Shown here: piece by piece, positions 45,051 to 57,349 of the stretch | How the letters are laid out: each line of letters opens with the position of its first letter | Numbering within the stretch: position 1 is the stretch's first letter | Assembly: GCA_010093515.1 (NCBI GenBank) | Contig: MU001681.1 | Span: forward strand, 15,956-79,955 | Reading direction: 5' to 3' | Source of the DNA: Lineolata rhizophorae | Taxonomy: Eukaryota; Ascomycota; Dothideomycetes; Lineolatales; Lineolataceae | DNA length: 64,000 nt | Notes under the pieces: model-generated | Told to the model about the DNA's origin: nothing | The model's database searches: none | Seen by the model: the letters and a program-made list of their open reading frames with translations, nothing else | Position numbers and translations under genes: made by a program

Positions 45051-48000
45051 ATGGGCAGCGGGATAGCTAAGTGGCGGTTCGAAGGCGCTAGGTTTTTTTC
45101 GACAGTTAGAGCGATGGGACTCGGTGCATCGGGATGGTATTCACGGCGTTAGGAGAGCCTAAATAGTTCACTTCCAGCTTCACAACCTGCAAATTGCAAC
45201 GACCAAGCCAGTAAGTGGGATTTTCCGTGCTCATATACGGACAGGGCAAAATCGACTCCATTTTACAAGGCCACTAGATAGGGCATGCGCTCTCACGTCG
45301 AGGTACGGCGCGGAATAGATTGCATTTAAAATTCGCCCTCCCTATGTTACGGGATGTCATCTGTTTCCCATGCTTACCTTCCGTGCCTAACGGTGAAATG
45401 ATCATTCACGAGGCACTGAAATATAAACAGTCTCACAAGCCTCTACTGCCTTCGCCGCTCCCTTATTCTTCGGCCATGACCGAATGAAGGAAGTCAACCC
45501 ACGTAGTCAGCAGACCTACGGATCACGCGTGCATCGCATCGGGAGCCGCATCCACGTCCTAACCTGCATATGGATATCTTGGCACGCAGCCTAGTCCCCA
45601 CCTAGTTCTGACCCATTTGCGGACGGGACGCAGGAAGACCCGGTGCAGCAGATTCCGTTGTTCGTAGTCTCGCCCACGACACGGGTTTGCGTTTCACCAT
45701 ACGTCGACGAGCTCTGCATCAATCCGTCCCAGAAACGATTGCTATGCAAGGATCTGAGTGAGTCTGTACAAAGAACTCGAGCCGACATCTCTGCGTGTCC
45801 TGGGGTTGTAAATGACTGCATCGTAGCACCAGGCAGGGGAGCGGTGTACGGCGCGGGCACTACCCTCGTCGGTCAGGCGATGAAATTCCCGGAAGCTTGT
45901 TTTCGACACGTTATCGCCACGCCCGCAGGGCTATGCAAAAGACGCAGGCCAAATATATTTTGCGCCAAACCGTTGAGGCCGGAGGAATAGTCCGATGGGT
46001 GGCGCCTGGGGGGATTCACGTCGCACGAAGCCATTCCCCCACGTCGGTACCGAGACGTCTTAGCCATACGTCGGCAGGATATAGCGCCCGTGAGAGGGAG
46101 GTGCCACATATGCCTGAAAGCATCCTGGGGATGATCTTGTGAGGGCAGGAGATACCGTCCTGCTCTTGTGTTGTTTCTCTGGACTCGAGGCGGTCGGGGC
46201 GGTGTGGTATGCGTAGACTTGTCCCCGCCGACGTGCTGGGTCAACTTGGTATATTCTGCAGCATTTTGACAGACGGCAATCGCAATCGGCAGTGTGAGAT
46301 TCGTCCGCCGAAACCTGCGTTTGGCCTCGGCGACTTAGATCCGGCGTAACAGCTAGACGTTGTACGACGTCGTTTGAGATTCAGCCTTACAAGTCGCAAG
46401 GCATTGCCCGGCCGACCAACGGAAAACAGAATTAGATCATAGCCTGTATGAACCGTTGTCGATAGGCATACCGCAAACATGGTTTCCTCGTTCCCTCGAC
46501 AGTTGTCACTACGGCGCGAGGATTTCTTTGTGCCCCCCACCCCTGATCAAATGAGTCGGGCAATGTTGCTTGGTGCTGAGTGTGGTAGTTCCAAAACGTT
46601 GAAGCCGACTAAGAATATGTATCTCGGCACCTATCGCATCCTCCCTCGTTCCTTTTGCGGCGCCACACCCCTCGGTCACCGCCTCGTCGAAGGCTGTCTC
46701 CGGTCAGATCGATTGCTTGTTTCATGAATCCGCAGGCTGTGGTCCAGGCAAAAGCGTTCCACAAATGTTGTTGCTGTTGTTGTAGGCCGTGGGCCAAATG
46801 ATCAGGCGCAGGGGGTGGCGAGGCCGGACTGCTCAATGGCAGTTGCGATAATATTGTAGCAGACGTGACATACGCCAAGTGGATAAGGAAAACAGATGAG
46901 GCTTGGGTTCATCGAGAAGTAGTACTCAAAGCCCGACGCGTGTACTCGCAAATACTGCCCGACATCGTCGGTAAGACGAAAGGTTGCCTCAGCCGCCCCC
47001 GGATGTCGCGCCCAGACCGGTCAGTCCGTCCAACGCGTTTAGGACGCTCGTGACATGGCCAAGACAATGAAATGGTGAGGCCTGCTCCGGAACATCCGAG
47101 AGGAAAGGTTTACTGTGGAGAAAAGATGCAATGAGAAGGCACCAGCCACAACTAGCGGGCGATATGCGCGTACTGTGGCGACGACACCGCCCCTGTCAGC
47201 ACCAGAGTGGCAAATGACCCCCATCTATAACCCCCACGCGCCATTGTTACCAACCGACGAATCACTCCATCCCTTAGTCTCGGGAAACTGGGTGCAGCCT
47301 GCAGGAGCCAGGAGTTCGGTCGCGCCGGCCCCAGCTTTCGGGTACGGGCTCTAGGCTGACAAGGGGGTTTTGGATGGTAGAGCTTCATCGAGTCTCACTG
47401 GCCAGACACCGTCTACTTGCCCAGCACGGTACATAGCCACTCAAAGTTCGGAATGATCTAAGTTGTTGGCGCGAGACTCATGTGGAGGCGCCAAAAATGG
47501 CGTCTGGAGTAGGATTGAGGGCCGTCCCAGTTAGCATGGCTTTGACGCTTTAGAGGAGGCCGGCGGCGGAGCACACACAATAGCCTAATTTAGGCTTATC
47601 GACCTTGGGTATGAGGAAGTGACAAGATTCCACAGGGCGCAGTACCGTAGTCGTGCCAAAGACGAAAATAGGACACGAAAGTGCATTCAAAACTTGAAGC
47701 ATGCTTTAGCTCACAAGGTTACCCCCTTCTTCTGTCCAGTGACATTGTGAGACTTGAAGAACCACAACAAAGCATAGAAGCCAATCATGGCAGCATTCGG
47801 TATTACTTTTTCGTAAACGCAAGCCCCAATTTGGAGACTGCGGATACGCTTAGAATGAATAGGAGGCCTCCAATTGATGAAGTTGTACTGCATAGGCAAT
47901 AGTAGGGCTATGAGAAGTGGCCACAAGGAACGCAGTAGGACATACGTGGGGAAACTTTGGTTTTGAAAAGCCAATAGAAGTCGACACATCAATGAGGACC

Positions 48001-49555
48001 TCTAGAGAGCTGAGGAGGATGGGTATTAGCTGACCAAAGTGGTATTACAGGGGGCCGTATCATGGGTCGCCGACGACCCACAGTGCTGAAAGCGGCGTCT
48101 GAGCTCGCCAATTGGATGCCAGGAGGAAATTCGAAACGCTTTCCCGGAAGCTCCCAACGCCATGGGCTAGGAGGCTGGCCTTAGCGATTGCACCAGTCCA
48201 GGGCTGGGCGTCATCGGATGGCGGCGGTCGAGCAGGGGAAGTGCGGCCTATTGCGCGTCACGCTCGGCTGCGATATTGACCTGCAGCGATGTAATACGGG
48301 CGAATGTACGCCCAGGAGCGTCACACTCGGGAGTCCTGGACCACGGGGTCGATAACGCCTGACTGTCAGGACTCGACCTCGGCGATCACTCAGATGACCA
48401 GACTGCACGGGACTTCTAGGCGCCGGTCAGGATTGGTTTGCAGGTAGGCCGGGAGCGGTGCGTAGGTACTGCGTTGGATTGCCTCGTTGCTTCACCTTGT
48501 CGAGGCACCTGAGCCAGCTTGTTGCGTAATGCCTAAGACTGCTTCGGGCTGAACTGTCGATTGTGTTGTTTGATCCACTTCGTTCGTGATGGACGGCTAG
48601 GGCCGTCCCGTAGTGCAAAATACCCGAGGGTGAACCACCGCTCTGAGATTGAAACGTACATAACAATAGGTGATCAGCCGTATAAGTGGGGTAAGATGCA
48701 TTGCGACATCGGTGGCGACGATTGACGAGACCGCGGTTGTGAAAACGGGCGCGTGGCGTCGTCGCATCCTAGGAACATGCATCTACCCCGGCCGGCTTTG
48801 TGTAAGCCGTCGCTCGGCACGTACATGCGTAGTAGGGGATCTTCGGCGGGACAGAGAAAATCCCCGGTCCTGCGAGGAGGGCCATGCGACGCCGCTGGCC
48901 CCGTCGGATCGTCGCCGTTCGGCCAGTCGTCGGTGCGAAACGCTGGACGATCCGTAGGGCTGAATGAAACAGAACCTGTGCGCCGTGACACAGGGAGCTC
49001 GAGCGCGCGATGCGGAGCATTTCTCGACGCAGAGCTCCGGCACGGGACAACCTGGATGCCGAGCGGGCCGAGCAGACCGGTCGGGCGCGATGCATCACGG
49101 ACGGAGCATCACCTGGAGAGGCAGCGCGGCCGGGCGAATTGGATGGCTTGCTCGGCCCCCGACGCGGCTTGAAGCTTGCGCAAGTGATGGCTTCGGCTAG
49201 GACGAAACGGTGCTAGCAGCCGTTCTAGCAAGAGGGTGAAAGCACGAAGGGGCGTGCTACGCCGCCGCATGTAGACAGGACGTTCTGCGTGCACGACGCC
49301 AGGGCCCGTGGCGGTCCGGCAACCGGGCTCAGATGGCGGTGACGGTCACTTGCTGGGCGCGGCGGTCATTGGCCTGCGGCTCGCGGCTCTTAGGGCCGGC
49401 GCCGGTGGCTGTGCCCTTAAGGCTGTAGGGCTGACATGTGGCTGGCCGCGGCCGTTCGCACGACAGCTGCGCGCGCGCTGCTTGGCCGGCGCGCAGATGA
49501 CGAGGTGGAGCCCGGCCGCTAATGACGGCCGCGGTGGCCTGGCGGCCTCTCGTCA

Positions 49556-49607
49556 GCGACGTTCGACCGCGACGTTCGACCGCGACGTTGACCCGCGACG
49601 TTTGATC
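49556..49607. repeat. 13-bp tandem repeat, four units
   Basis: The unit GCGACGTTCGACC appears twice exactly, followed by two diverged copies (GCGACGTTGACCC and GCGACGTTTGATC). Each contains the palindromic core GACGT or ACGT-like word. It lies deep in the 8.4 kb gene-free stretch. Confidence 0.9.
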
Positions 49608-52342
49608 GCCGCCCGCACCGCGCCGCGCCCGTCTGCTCGGTGGTGATGCGCTTCACACCGCACATTGGCGCCACAGCCTTGGCACGCGGCCCTCTGCCCG
49701 CCTCCGCCCGCCCGCCCGCCGTCCTCCCGCGCTTCCCCGCCCTTCTGGCCGCCCGCGGCCGTCGTCACCAGCCACGGCGCCGAGCGGGACGCTCCGTGGC
49801 TCCATCCGTACGCGCCGCCGTTCGTCGAGCCCTCCCGGCAGCCCTTTGCGCACGCCGTCGCCCTGCGTCTTGACGTCAAGACCCGCCCACACGATGCTCG
49901 CGCTCGCTCTTCTCCGATCGCGCGGTCCGTGAGCAGATGACTTCGCCTATACGAAGGGCCGCGCGCCGTGGCCCGGCCGGCCATCGGGCCCGGCAGCCTC
50001 CGGGCGTCGCTCGCGAGAGCCCATTACGGCCCGTTGCGCGCTAGCACCACCCCTTCGAGTGCGAGAGAGACGCGCCGGCGCCTGGCAGCTCGCAGTTCTG
50101 CCTTGCCTCGATCGGATCTTTGTCGGGCGACTGCCTTGCCTGCGAGCCTGCTTTGCAGGCCTCCGCTAAACCCTCATCGCCGGGTGCCTTTTTGGCACCA
50201 CCCCCCCGGGCCCCCCGGCTCGCGGGCTCCGTCCACCTTTATCGATTCCGGCGTGGCTCGAGCACCCACAGTATCTCAGCACCGCATCCTTTGTCACCGC
50301 TGCATCGCCTCACCGGCGGGCATCGTGCTGCCTCCCCTTCCACCCCTAGTTCCCGCTGTGCTGCCTTCTTTGGTCCCCTAATGGCCGTTCCTGGCGAGGC
50401 TTATGGCTACCTAGGATCCCCCCACGGCCAGTCCAGTCATTTCGCCACTACACGATGGCACTAAACCATCATTCAGCTAGCTTCCGCCCGCATCACGCGT
50501 GGCTGAGCGGCCATGGATTCCTATATCCTGTGCGACGTGAACCTCGAGGTTCCAGAATCTCTCTTCTCTGGTGAACTCTCGGACTCATCGCCCGGTTTCC
50601 TATATCATTGATTCAATCTCCTCATGGCCGGGTCTTTGGGTCCGCCCAGGATTGACTCTTCTTCACTTTCTCCTCACCCTCTACTCGTATCGGACCAGCA
50701 TTTTTCCCGCTCGTCCCGTTCCGCGTCCTATTCTCCGAAGCATTCGTTCTTGCCGTTTCATGATCGAGACTTTCATCTCTCGTTCAAAATTTCAGTCGCT
50801 CTCGCTATTCCGCTAGCTCGTCATCGAGCCCCCGCACGCGATGTGCATCCGAGTCATCGAAGTCTATGCCGTGTGTGGCTGCCTATATCACGTCAACGGT
50901 GTTGATGCCTGCGCCGCGTACGGACAGCACCCTGTTGAGGACCGCATAATCCAAGTGGGCTACGCATGTCCTGATCACACATAAACCGTCCAAGGCGGAG
51001 AATACTCTCCGAACAACGTCGTGACCGGGACCGTCAAACGGGTTGGAGCCATGTCCCGGCCGCAATCATCAAGCCCACTGGCTCCTCTCCGCTCTTGCAT
51101 TTCTAGCGTTGCTGGACGACGCTGTCCTGAACGCATCACGCGTGCCCCTTGCATCTATCTGCTCGTGGCTTTTTTTTCTTTTTGGGTTCTAGGTCACACG
51201 CGCCCACACGGCTTCTGCATTCGTACGGTGTACATCACCCGGCCCGAGTGACTCTCGATCCCCCGAAAACGGACCTCTTTCCCTTCTTTGTTTCTTAAAT
51301 TTTGGCAGGACTTTTTTAATACACTCGCAGCCTGCCGGCTGGCTAAGATGTGTATGATAGGGATGGTTGGGTCGGGTGGAGGGCTTATGATCCTACATGG
51401 TCGGCATTTCCGGGTTTCCTTTTCCTGTCTCTTCCGTTTTGGCATCAGGTTTTGTGCAATTTAGCGATTCATGGGATGGAGTCGGGCATGGACATCTGTT
51501 GGATGGGCATTAGATTCTCGCATCTTGTTTCCTTAGTTCACTGCGTGTTTTATTGGCGCCGTGCTTGTTCGTTCTGGTAGCATCTGGGTCAGCTGGTCTG
51601 AGCTCCCCCCACCCATTCAGTTCGTTTCCAATTTAGAAAAGACTCATTGTTCCTTTGATGCCGCCTACCCCCTTTTGAGTTTGAGTAGCGCCCGCCCAAC
51701 ATTTCGTGCGGAGCCAATCCGGAGGCTTAGAGCCACCTGCGCGGACCAATGGATTGGAGCCGTGGCCGGTTTGGAACCTTGGCGGCGGCGGTCCGCTTCC
51801 ACGAAGGCTGGCTGGCCGCGGAATACTCCGTGGGCAGCATCAGGTACGCGTGCTCCTCGCAGCGACGGTTCGCCCTCCGCCGGCGGTCCGGCTATTTTAG
51901 CTACAGTTCGGCCCGCGGGCGGAAGGGCCGGGGGCTATAAATGGGCGCGCACCAAAATAGACGGGCGTGGAGGGCAAAGGGCGACAATGGGATGAAGAGG
52001 AGCACAACCCACCTACTCCACCGACGCACGGATTGTCCGGCTCGGGCACGTCCACGAGACTTGCTGTCCACTGGGGCGTGGAGTCGAACCGGCGGGGCGG
52101 TGCTCTTGAAACAAAAGCTCCCGGTTGGCTCCCGCGCCGCCCACACCCCCGCAGCGCGCGCAGAGCCTCGCGCGCCCTTCGACGCCCGGCGGGCAGGGTT
52201 GCGCCCTGACCGGGGTGGGCAGCGCCCGCAGCGCGACGCCTCCTCCGCCCCTCCCCATTGGCCCGTGAGACGCAGTCGGCGTGCCCCAGCGCTGGGTAGG
52301 CATGCTACGTATGTGCGTAGTAGGTGTTTTGGGGCCTCCTCG

Positions 52343-52376
52343 GCGGACCCATCTCCTCGTCGGACCCATCTCCTCG
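52343..52376. repeat. 17-bp direct duplication
   Basis: The word CGGACCCATCTCCTCGT occurs twice back to back. It is a simple short duplication with no coding context. Confidence 0.8.
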
Positions 52377-53478
52377 TCCCAGCTGTCTCGGCTCCGACGG
52401 CGATCCCCTATTGACAAGCGAGCGAGCAGCCGCAGTCGCCCCTGGCCCCGCGCGAATCTCAGTGGCTAGTAACACCCCACGCAGGTACATACCAGGCATT
52501 CACACCGACGCTCGTCGCGGCTCGCCACGCATTTGGAATCCCGCGTTTCCTCTTTCGCGTCCGTCGCGGTGGGTCGGGCGGGCGCTGTTCGATCTATGTA
52601 ACCGGGGTTCGACCGGCGCATTGTGAACCGACCAACCGAGTCCTCAGTCGTGGATCGCGACGACTTCTTCCGCCGGTCCGCGCCGCTCGCTCTTCCTTCC
52701 TTTCCCCTCTCGTCCCTCCCTCCCACCACAACCTTCTTCCGCCTGGCCCTCGCCGGAGCTAGTTCCTCCTACTCGTGGCCTCCGACCTGCCGACTCGCCC
52801 TTGGACCTCGCCTCCTTCATCTTGACAACACACCCTCGACGTCCCACCGACGGGAGGGACCGCATCGCTCCATCAGGTATCTGATCTATCCATCTCGCCG
52901 TGCCCAGGGCTACTGCAGCCCTTTTCCAAAGACATGTATATGTCCAGATCTTACGCTCTCTAGACCAGTTCGATACCAACGAGCCTCCAACTTTGGGGTA
53001 CTTGGTACGTCTCACGACCTCCGCTATGTCGATTTTTTCGACGCATTCATTCTTGATGTTGCCGAACAATGTCTCTTCATCTCCTCGCAGTGTTAGTCGC
53101 CCGAAGGCGTCCACCCTCTAGGTGGTGTAAGCATAGACGCCTCTTCGGCACTAGAACGACCATCCGTTCTTACGGTTCATTTGTCGACCAGTCGGCATAC
53201 GTTGATCGAACGTAGGTGCAACACTCCTTCTTTGCAGCGTCGTCTCGGACGACAACATTGTTGGTGTTATATTTCCGTCAACTTCGCTTCGAGTATCCGC
53301 AAAATGAAGATACACTACCACGATGTTACAGAACTACCTCTACCTGACGACCCTATATAGCCTGAGTCCACCCTTCGGATTTCAAGGCTTTGCCCAGCAT
53401 CACTGCAAATTGCAGTGGTCTACAAGGTCACCAAGAGACAGGAACCACGGAAACGTAAAGCGCAAGCTTTAAGACACC

Positions 53479-55161
53479 ATGTCTTCCGCTTACCCGCGCT
53501 CTGGGCGGCCCTATTGTAGGCTGTTCCGTCGGAAGTATGAGAAACTTCCTTACCCTAACTATGGAGGTCCCGACCATCCTGGTGGCGAACTCGAATACTC
53601 CCCAATCGACCATGGTGGTCAAGGCTCAATCTACAAGGCCAAATTCCGTCATGGTCGATCCGCAAACCCACTCGACGATGTCGTCGTGATGAAGTGCGGT
53701 AAGCCGGAATATATCGCGGAAGAGGCCCGCATCCTTAGGGCCCTCAAAGCCGCTAGACATCCGCGCCTGGTCAAGTGCATCGACATCTTCCAGCAGGAAG
53801 ACCATGCGAACTTCGACCACAAATACCAGACTCGGAATGGTCGTCATTGTATCGTACTCGGCTTGTGCGATATGGGCAATCTCGGCGACTGGCGCCAGGA
53901 ACTCGGCCGAGAGAATTCTGGCGTTAATGTCAAGGATAAGGGCTACGCAATCTATGGCTATGAGCTGGGGCGCGAGAACAAGCCTCTTATCCCGGAGACT
54001 CTCGTGTGGCACATTGTCGGCCAGATCATCGAGGGCGTCGCTTGGCTCCACGCGGGCTGCCCTGCCGACAAGTACGACGGCGAGGGCTGGAAAGCAATCA
54101 TCCACCGCGACATCAAGCCCGAGAACATCTTCCTGCAGCGCAACATGAAGCCCGAGCTGGAGGATATGCGCGTCCAGGAAGCGCTTGCCCAACGCGAGTA
54201 CATTGACGAGGGCTTACCACAGTATAACCAAGAGCGCCGCATCGCCTACTACCCGCCTTGCTACCAGGCGTACCCCAACGTCCGCCTCGGCGACCTCGCC
54301 TCGGCCGCCTTCGTCGCGGACGGCAAGCCTGACTGGAAGCCCGGCACACTCGATTGGAGGCCGCCGGAGAAGGACCCCTACACCATGGCCGGCGACATTT
54401 ACGGCATCGGCGCCATCCTGCGTTGGCTGTGCACCGGCCGCGTGCCGTGGCCACCGAGCCAGCGCAACCGCGGCATCCGCCGCGACGAGCTCGAGGCCTT
54501 GCCCGAGGGCTACTCGCCGGAGCTGAATGATTGGATGCGCCGCCTCATGGACCCGGACCCGGAGAAGCGCCCCGATACCGAGGACCTCTATTGGGGGTTC
54601 GTCCCGAAAGCCAAGGAGCGCGCGAAGGGCAACTCGCTGCCAGCTGGTCGCTGCCGTAGCGCTCTGTGGCAGGGCGAGGATCCGAAACTCGATGTGCGGC
54701 CCCCGCCGGGTCAGTATCGGCCCATGACGCCGGAACCGGGCGACGAGGCGGCGAAGATGATCGAGGTGATTGACTTGACGGGCGATAGCGATGAGGAGGA
54801 GGATAAGGCGAAGGACAAGAAGAATGAGAACATCCATGACAAAACCGAGGAGACCGTCCATATGAAAGCCGAGGAGACTGAGACGGATGATCCAGCGCAG
54901 GTTATAGATGAGCCTAGTACCACTGCGCCCGAAGCAGAGCAGCCTGCTCAGCAGACTCTCGTGCAGGCTCCCCAACCCCTTTCCACGCAGGGCATGAAGC
55001 GCAAGCATAGCGAAGAGCCAGAATCGGACCAAGAACATCCTACTCTAAAGCGCAAGACCAAGAAACTCAAGGCCAAGGCTACGCACGACGACACTGAGAT
55101 GGAGATCGACGAGCAGCCCAAGGTCCAGGAAGAGCCCGAATCTGAGCCCGAGATCATCTAA
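53479..55161 (+). CDS. Atypical fungal protein kinase with SUMO-interaction-like tail
   Basis: A single exon of 560 residues. The N-lobe has DHGGQGSIYKAKF (residues 44-56, ATP loop) and VVMKCG with Lys72. The catalytic loop is HRDIKPEN (209-216), and substrate-side DWRPPE (292-297), GDIYGIGAILRWLCTGRVPW and RRLMDPDPEKRP (354-364) complete a kinase fold. The usual DFG is DLA (272-274): the metal-binding Asp is kept, the Phe and Gly are not. About 55 residues separate HRD from DLA, more than twice the usual gap. This resembles NIMA-like or fungus-specific expanded kinase groups. After residue 425 the tail is acidic/basic low complexity with IEVIDLTGDSDEEED (428-442), a classic SUMO-interaction motif next to acidic residues, and KRKTKKLKAK, a likely nuclear signal. 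Catalytic activity is plausible but not certain. Confidence 0.85.
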   Translation: MSSAYPRSGRPYCRLFRRKYEKLPYPNYGGPDHPGGELEYSPIDHGGQGSIYKAKFRHGRSANPLDDVVVMKCGKPEYIAEEARILRALKAARHPRLVKCIDIFQQEDHANFDHKYQTRNGRHCIVLGLCDMGNLGDWRQELGRENSGVNVKDKGYAIYGYELGRENKPLIPETLVWHIVGQIIEGVAWLHAGCPADKYDGEGWKAIIHRDIKPENIFLQRNMKPELEDMRVQEALAQREYIDEGLPQYNQERRIAYYPPCYQAYPNVRLGDLASAAFVADGKPDWKPGTLDWRPPEKDPYTMAGDIYGIGAILRWLCTGRVPWPPSQRNRGIRRDELEALPEGYSPELNDWMRRLMDPDPEKRPDTEDLYWGFVPKAKERAKGNSLPAGRCRSALWQGEDPKLDVRPPPGQYRPMTPEPGDEAAKMIEVIDLTGDSDEEEDKAKDKKNENIHDKTEETVHMKAEETETDDPAQVIDEPSTTAPEAEQPAQQTLVQAPQPLSTQGMKRKHSEEPESDQEHPTLKRKTKKLKAKATHDDTEMEIDEQPKVQEEPESEPEII

Positions 55162-57349
55162 GTGCAGAAAGCCCGGGAGCTAAAATTCCCGATTGCTCAG
55201 TTTTCCTTCGGCTTTTCTACTACAAAAGGCCCAGGTTGGAAGAGCAATGTGCTGAGGCTCTCAGATGCTCCATTTTTCTCTTTTCCTTTTTTACGGAGCA
55301 GACGGCTAGACTGCAAGTTGGAGTCGATTGGCTGCTTAACTGCGATTCAATGCTCTTACGGAGTCTTTCTTCTGCTTTTGCATCCACCCTGCAGACTTGG
55401 AATCAATGACTTGGCTTAATTCAACAAATGCTAGTCGAGTCCTACCCGAGCTGCCTTTTTTTCTTTCCTCTTTTCTTTTTTTTTTTCCTTTTTTGTCTGC
55501 TAAATAGGAAACAACAACCACCAAAATTGACACGGTTGATCAACTCCGCTCCGAAACAATGCAGTGCACGCCTGTACAGTGATGTGGTGAAGCAACTCTA
55601 GTCGTGTGCCTTGCAGGACCGACCGAACTCGCTGGCACCAGGCCGGAAGATTTTGCTGTGCCGTAGTGGAACTCGGCCATTTGGGCGGGAAGCCCTACGT
55701 CGATGTGTGCACTAGGGCCTTTGGAATGGGAAAGGTCATAATGGCTCGTCCAAGCCACGCTCAAGCCACGAAGACACACCGCAACAACTGTGATGACGAG
55801 AGGCGGTGATGGGGTGGGCGACGACCTAGCATCTAAGACAGCTAAAGAACTTAAGAAGGGCCTCAGCAGGCCCACCCCCCTATCGCTGCTCCGTACTCGC
55901 ACAACAATGTTTTCCACGCCTCTGTCTCGGTTCCTTGTCTTTTTAGACGGGGGCTGGTTTGGTTAGACCTGTCCTTTCGAGTTCCTGGCTCGTCCTTTGT
56001 TGTCTTTGTTCTCCAGTGCATGCCTCGCAGACGCCCCCTATACACGTGTATCGGTGCTGCGGGCAGAACGAAGGCCGACGGCGAAGCGAGTTGGCCGGCA
56101 GGGTCTCTGAATGACGTATCTACTCCTGTCTTACCTTGCATATCTCCAACCGGCCGTATTTCCGACACGCGCCGCAGAAAGAGCTCCTTTTTCTCCGAAC
56201 CCCCGGGCCGGCATGGGAAAATATCTCGTGAGATCCGAACGGCGGCGCCATTCCCGCGCTCAGGGGGCTGTGTCGTGGCCTCAAAGAGACTCCCGAAAAG
56301 ACCGATCTTGGGCGCCGAAGAGACCCAGCCGCAAATTCAGTGGAGACGCTTCTAAATAATCATCGTCCAACCTGGAAGAGGTGACTTGGGTTCGCATAAC
56401 GCGTTTGACGTGGGTATGGACGGTTTGGGCCAGGTCAAAGTAGCCGGCGTCGCCCGGACCGCAAGGTAGATAGTGTAGTTAATAATCTGGGAGGGAAATG
56501 GGCATGGCCGGACTAGTGTGGCCCTTCACAGAGATAACCACGTAGTATATTCTCAGCCCGAAATGCAAGCCTCGGCGCATTTGGCATATCTTGCCTGTAT
56601 CTATCCGCAGTCAAGACATTTAAGTCTATATACCCTGGGGTGGCTTCCAAATCCTCGAGAAAGCCGGAGTATTCTTAGGAAAAGAGCATAATTATGTTGC
56701 TAAGTCAGGAAAAGGAGGTGAATCAACTCAAGCATCACAACTTGGGGAGTGGGGAAAGGAAAGAAAGAGAAAAAGAGGAATGAGAGGAAAGGGCGTCTAA
56801 AATATGCCTGTCTTTAACTAGCTACTCCCGGAAAGAGAATACCGTGCATCCTTGGGAAATCTTTCACGCAAAGCAGAGTTGAATTCAAACTATCGATCTG
56901 CAACGCCCCAATTGCAGCGCCGGAGATTGGATTGGCAAGGAAAAAGAAGTGAGGATGGGCGGGAAACCGGGAAAGTGGGAAACCGGAGAGCAGAATCTCC
57001 TGCTAGAACGCCTACCGAATGCCAAAGTGCTTGTGATGCGTCCGCAAGATTGTCGAGCCAGAAAAAGAGATATTGGGAAATTCCCGACGCCTCGCTGTGT
57101 TTGTAAAGCAGCCGATCCGTCATGACGCACGCACGATGAGAGTTTGCAGAGAGAAAAGGGAAAAAAGGAAAAAAAAAAAAAGGCAAAACAGAAAGCTAGA
57201 ATTTGGGTTTGTGGGGCAGCACGCCCGAGTGTCCCTCGGCAGGAATCGAACTTGGCCGTCTGGTCGCGAACCATGGGACATCGGGATAAGATGCTTCAGC
57301 CGGGTCGTGCACACCATGCGCTAACGTGTGCAAAGACAACGCCCGCCCC
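55162..57349. other. 2.2 kb without a recognised gene
   Basis: Holds the 3' regions of the kinase gene and the convergent E2 gene. T-runs (about 55455-55495) and A-runs (57165-57182) are present. A tRNA-like fragment near 57196-57260 was considered and rejected. Nothing else identifiable. Confidence 0.4.

Larger units (their letters stand above)
45051..53478. other. 8.4 kb gene desert
   Basis: No coding gene can be supported on either strand. A minus-strand frame at 45591-45821 ending NGICCTGSSCVPSANGSELGGD is cysteine-bearing but isolated. Pyrimidine-rich, leader-like tracts occur on the plus strand at about 50.0-50.8 kb and 52.66-52.73 kb, and a TATA-like CTATAAATG at 51937-51945. Short tandem repeats are at 49556-49607 and about 52343-52376. 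The desert may hold long non-coding transcripts or a long spliced leader for the kinase at 53479. I see no tRNA, rRNA or transposon. Confidence 0.4.

Noticed and set aside
45591-45821. Minus-strand frame ending NGICCTGSSCVPSANGSELGGD, possibly a cysteine-rich secreted peptide
   Set aside because: From the ATG at 45821 there is no signal peptide and no upstream exon with one. Left as a curiosity.
52075-52110. B-box-like GGTTCGACTCC on the minus strand
   Set aside because: Only two of five T-stem pairs form and no cloverleaf can be drawn around it.
57196-57260. tRNA-like 3' half on the minus strand (AAGTTCGATTCCTGC)
   Set aside because: The T-loop-like word is present but its stem has two mismatches, and no acceptor partner or D-arm is found at tRNA spacing.
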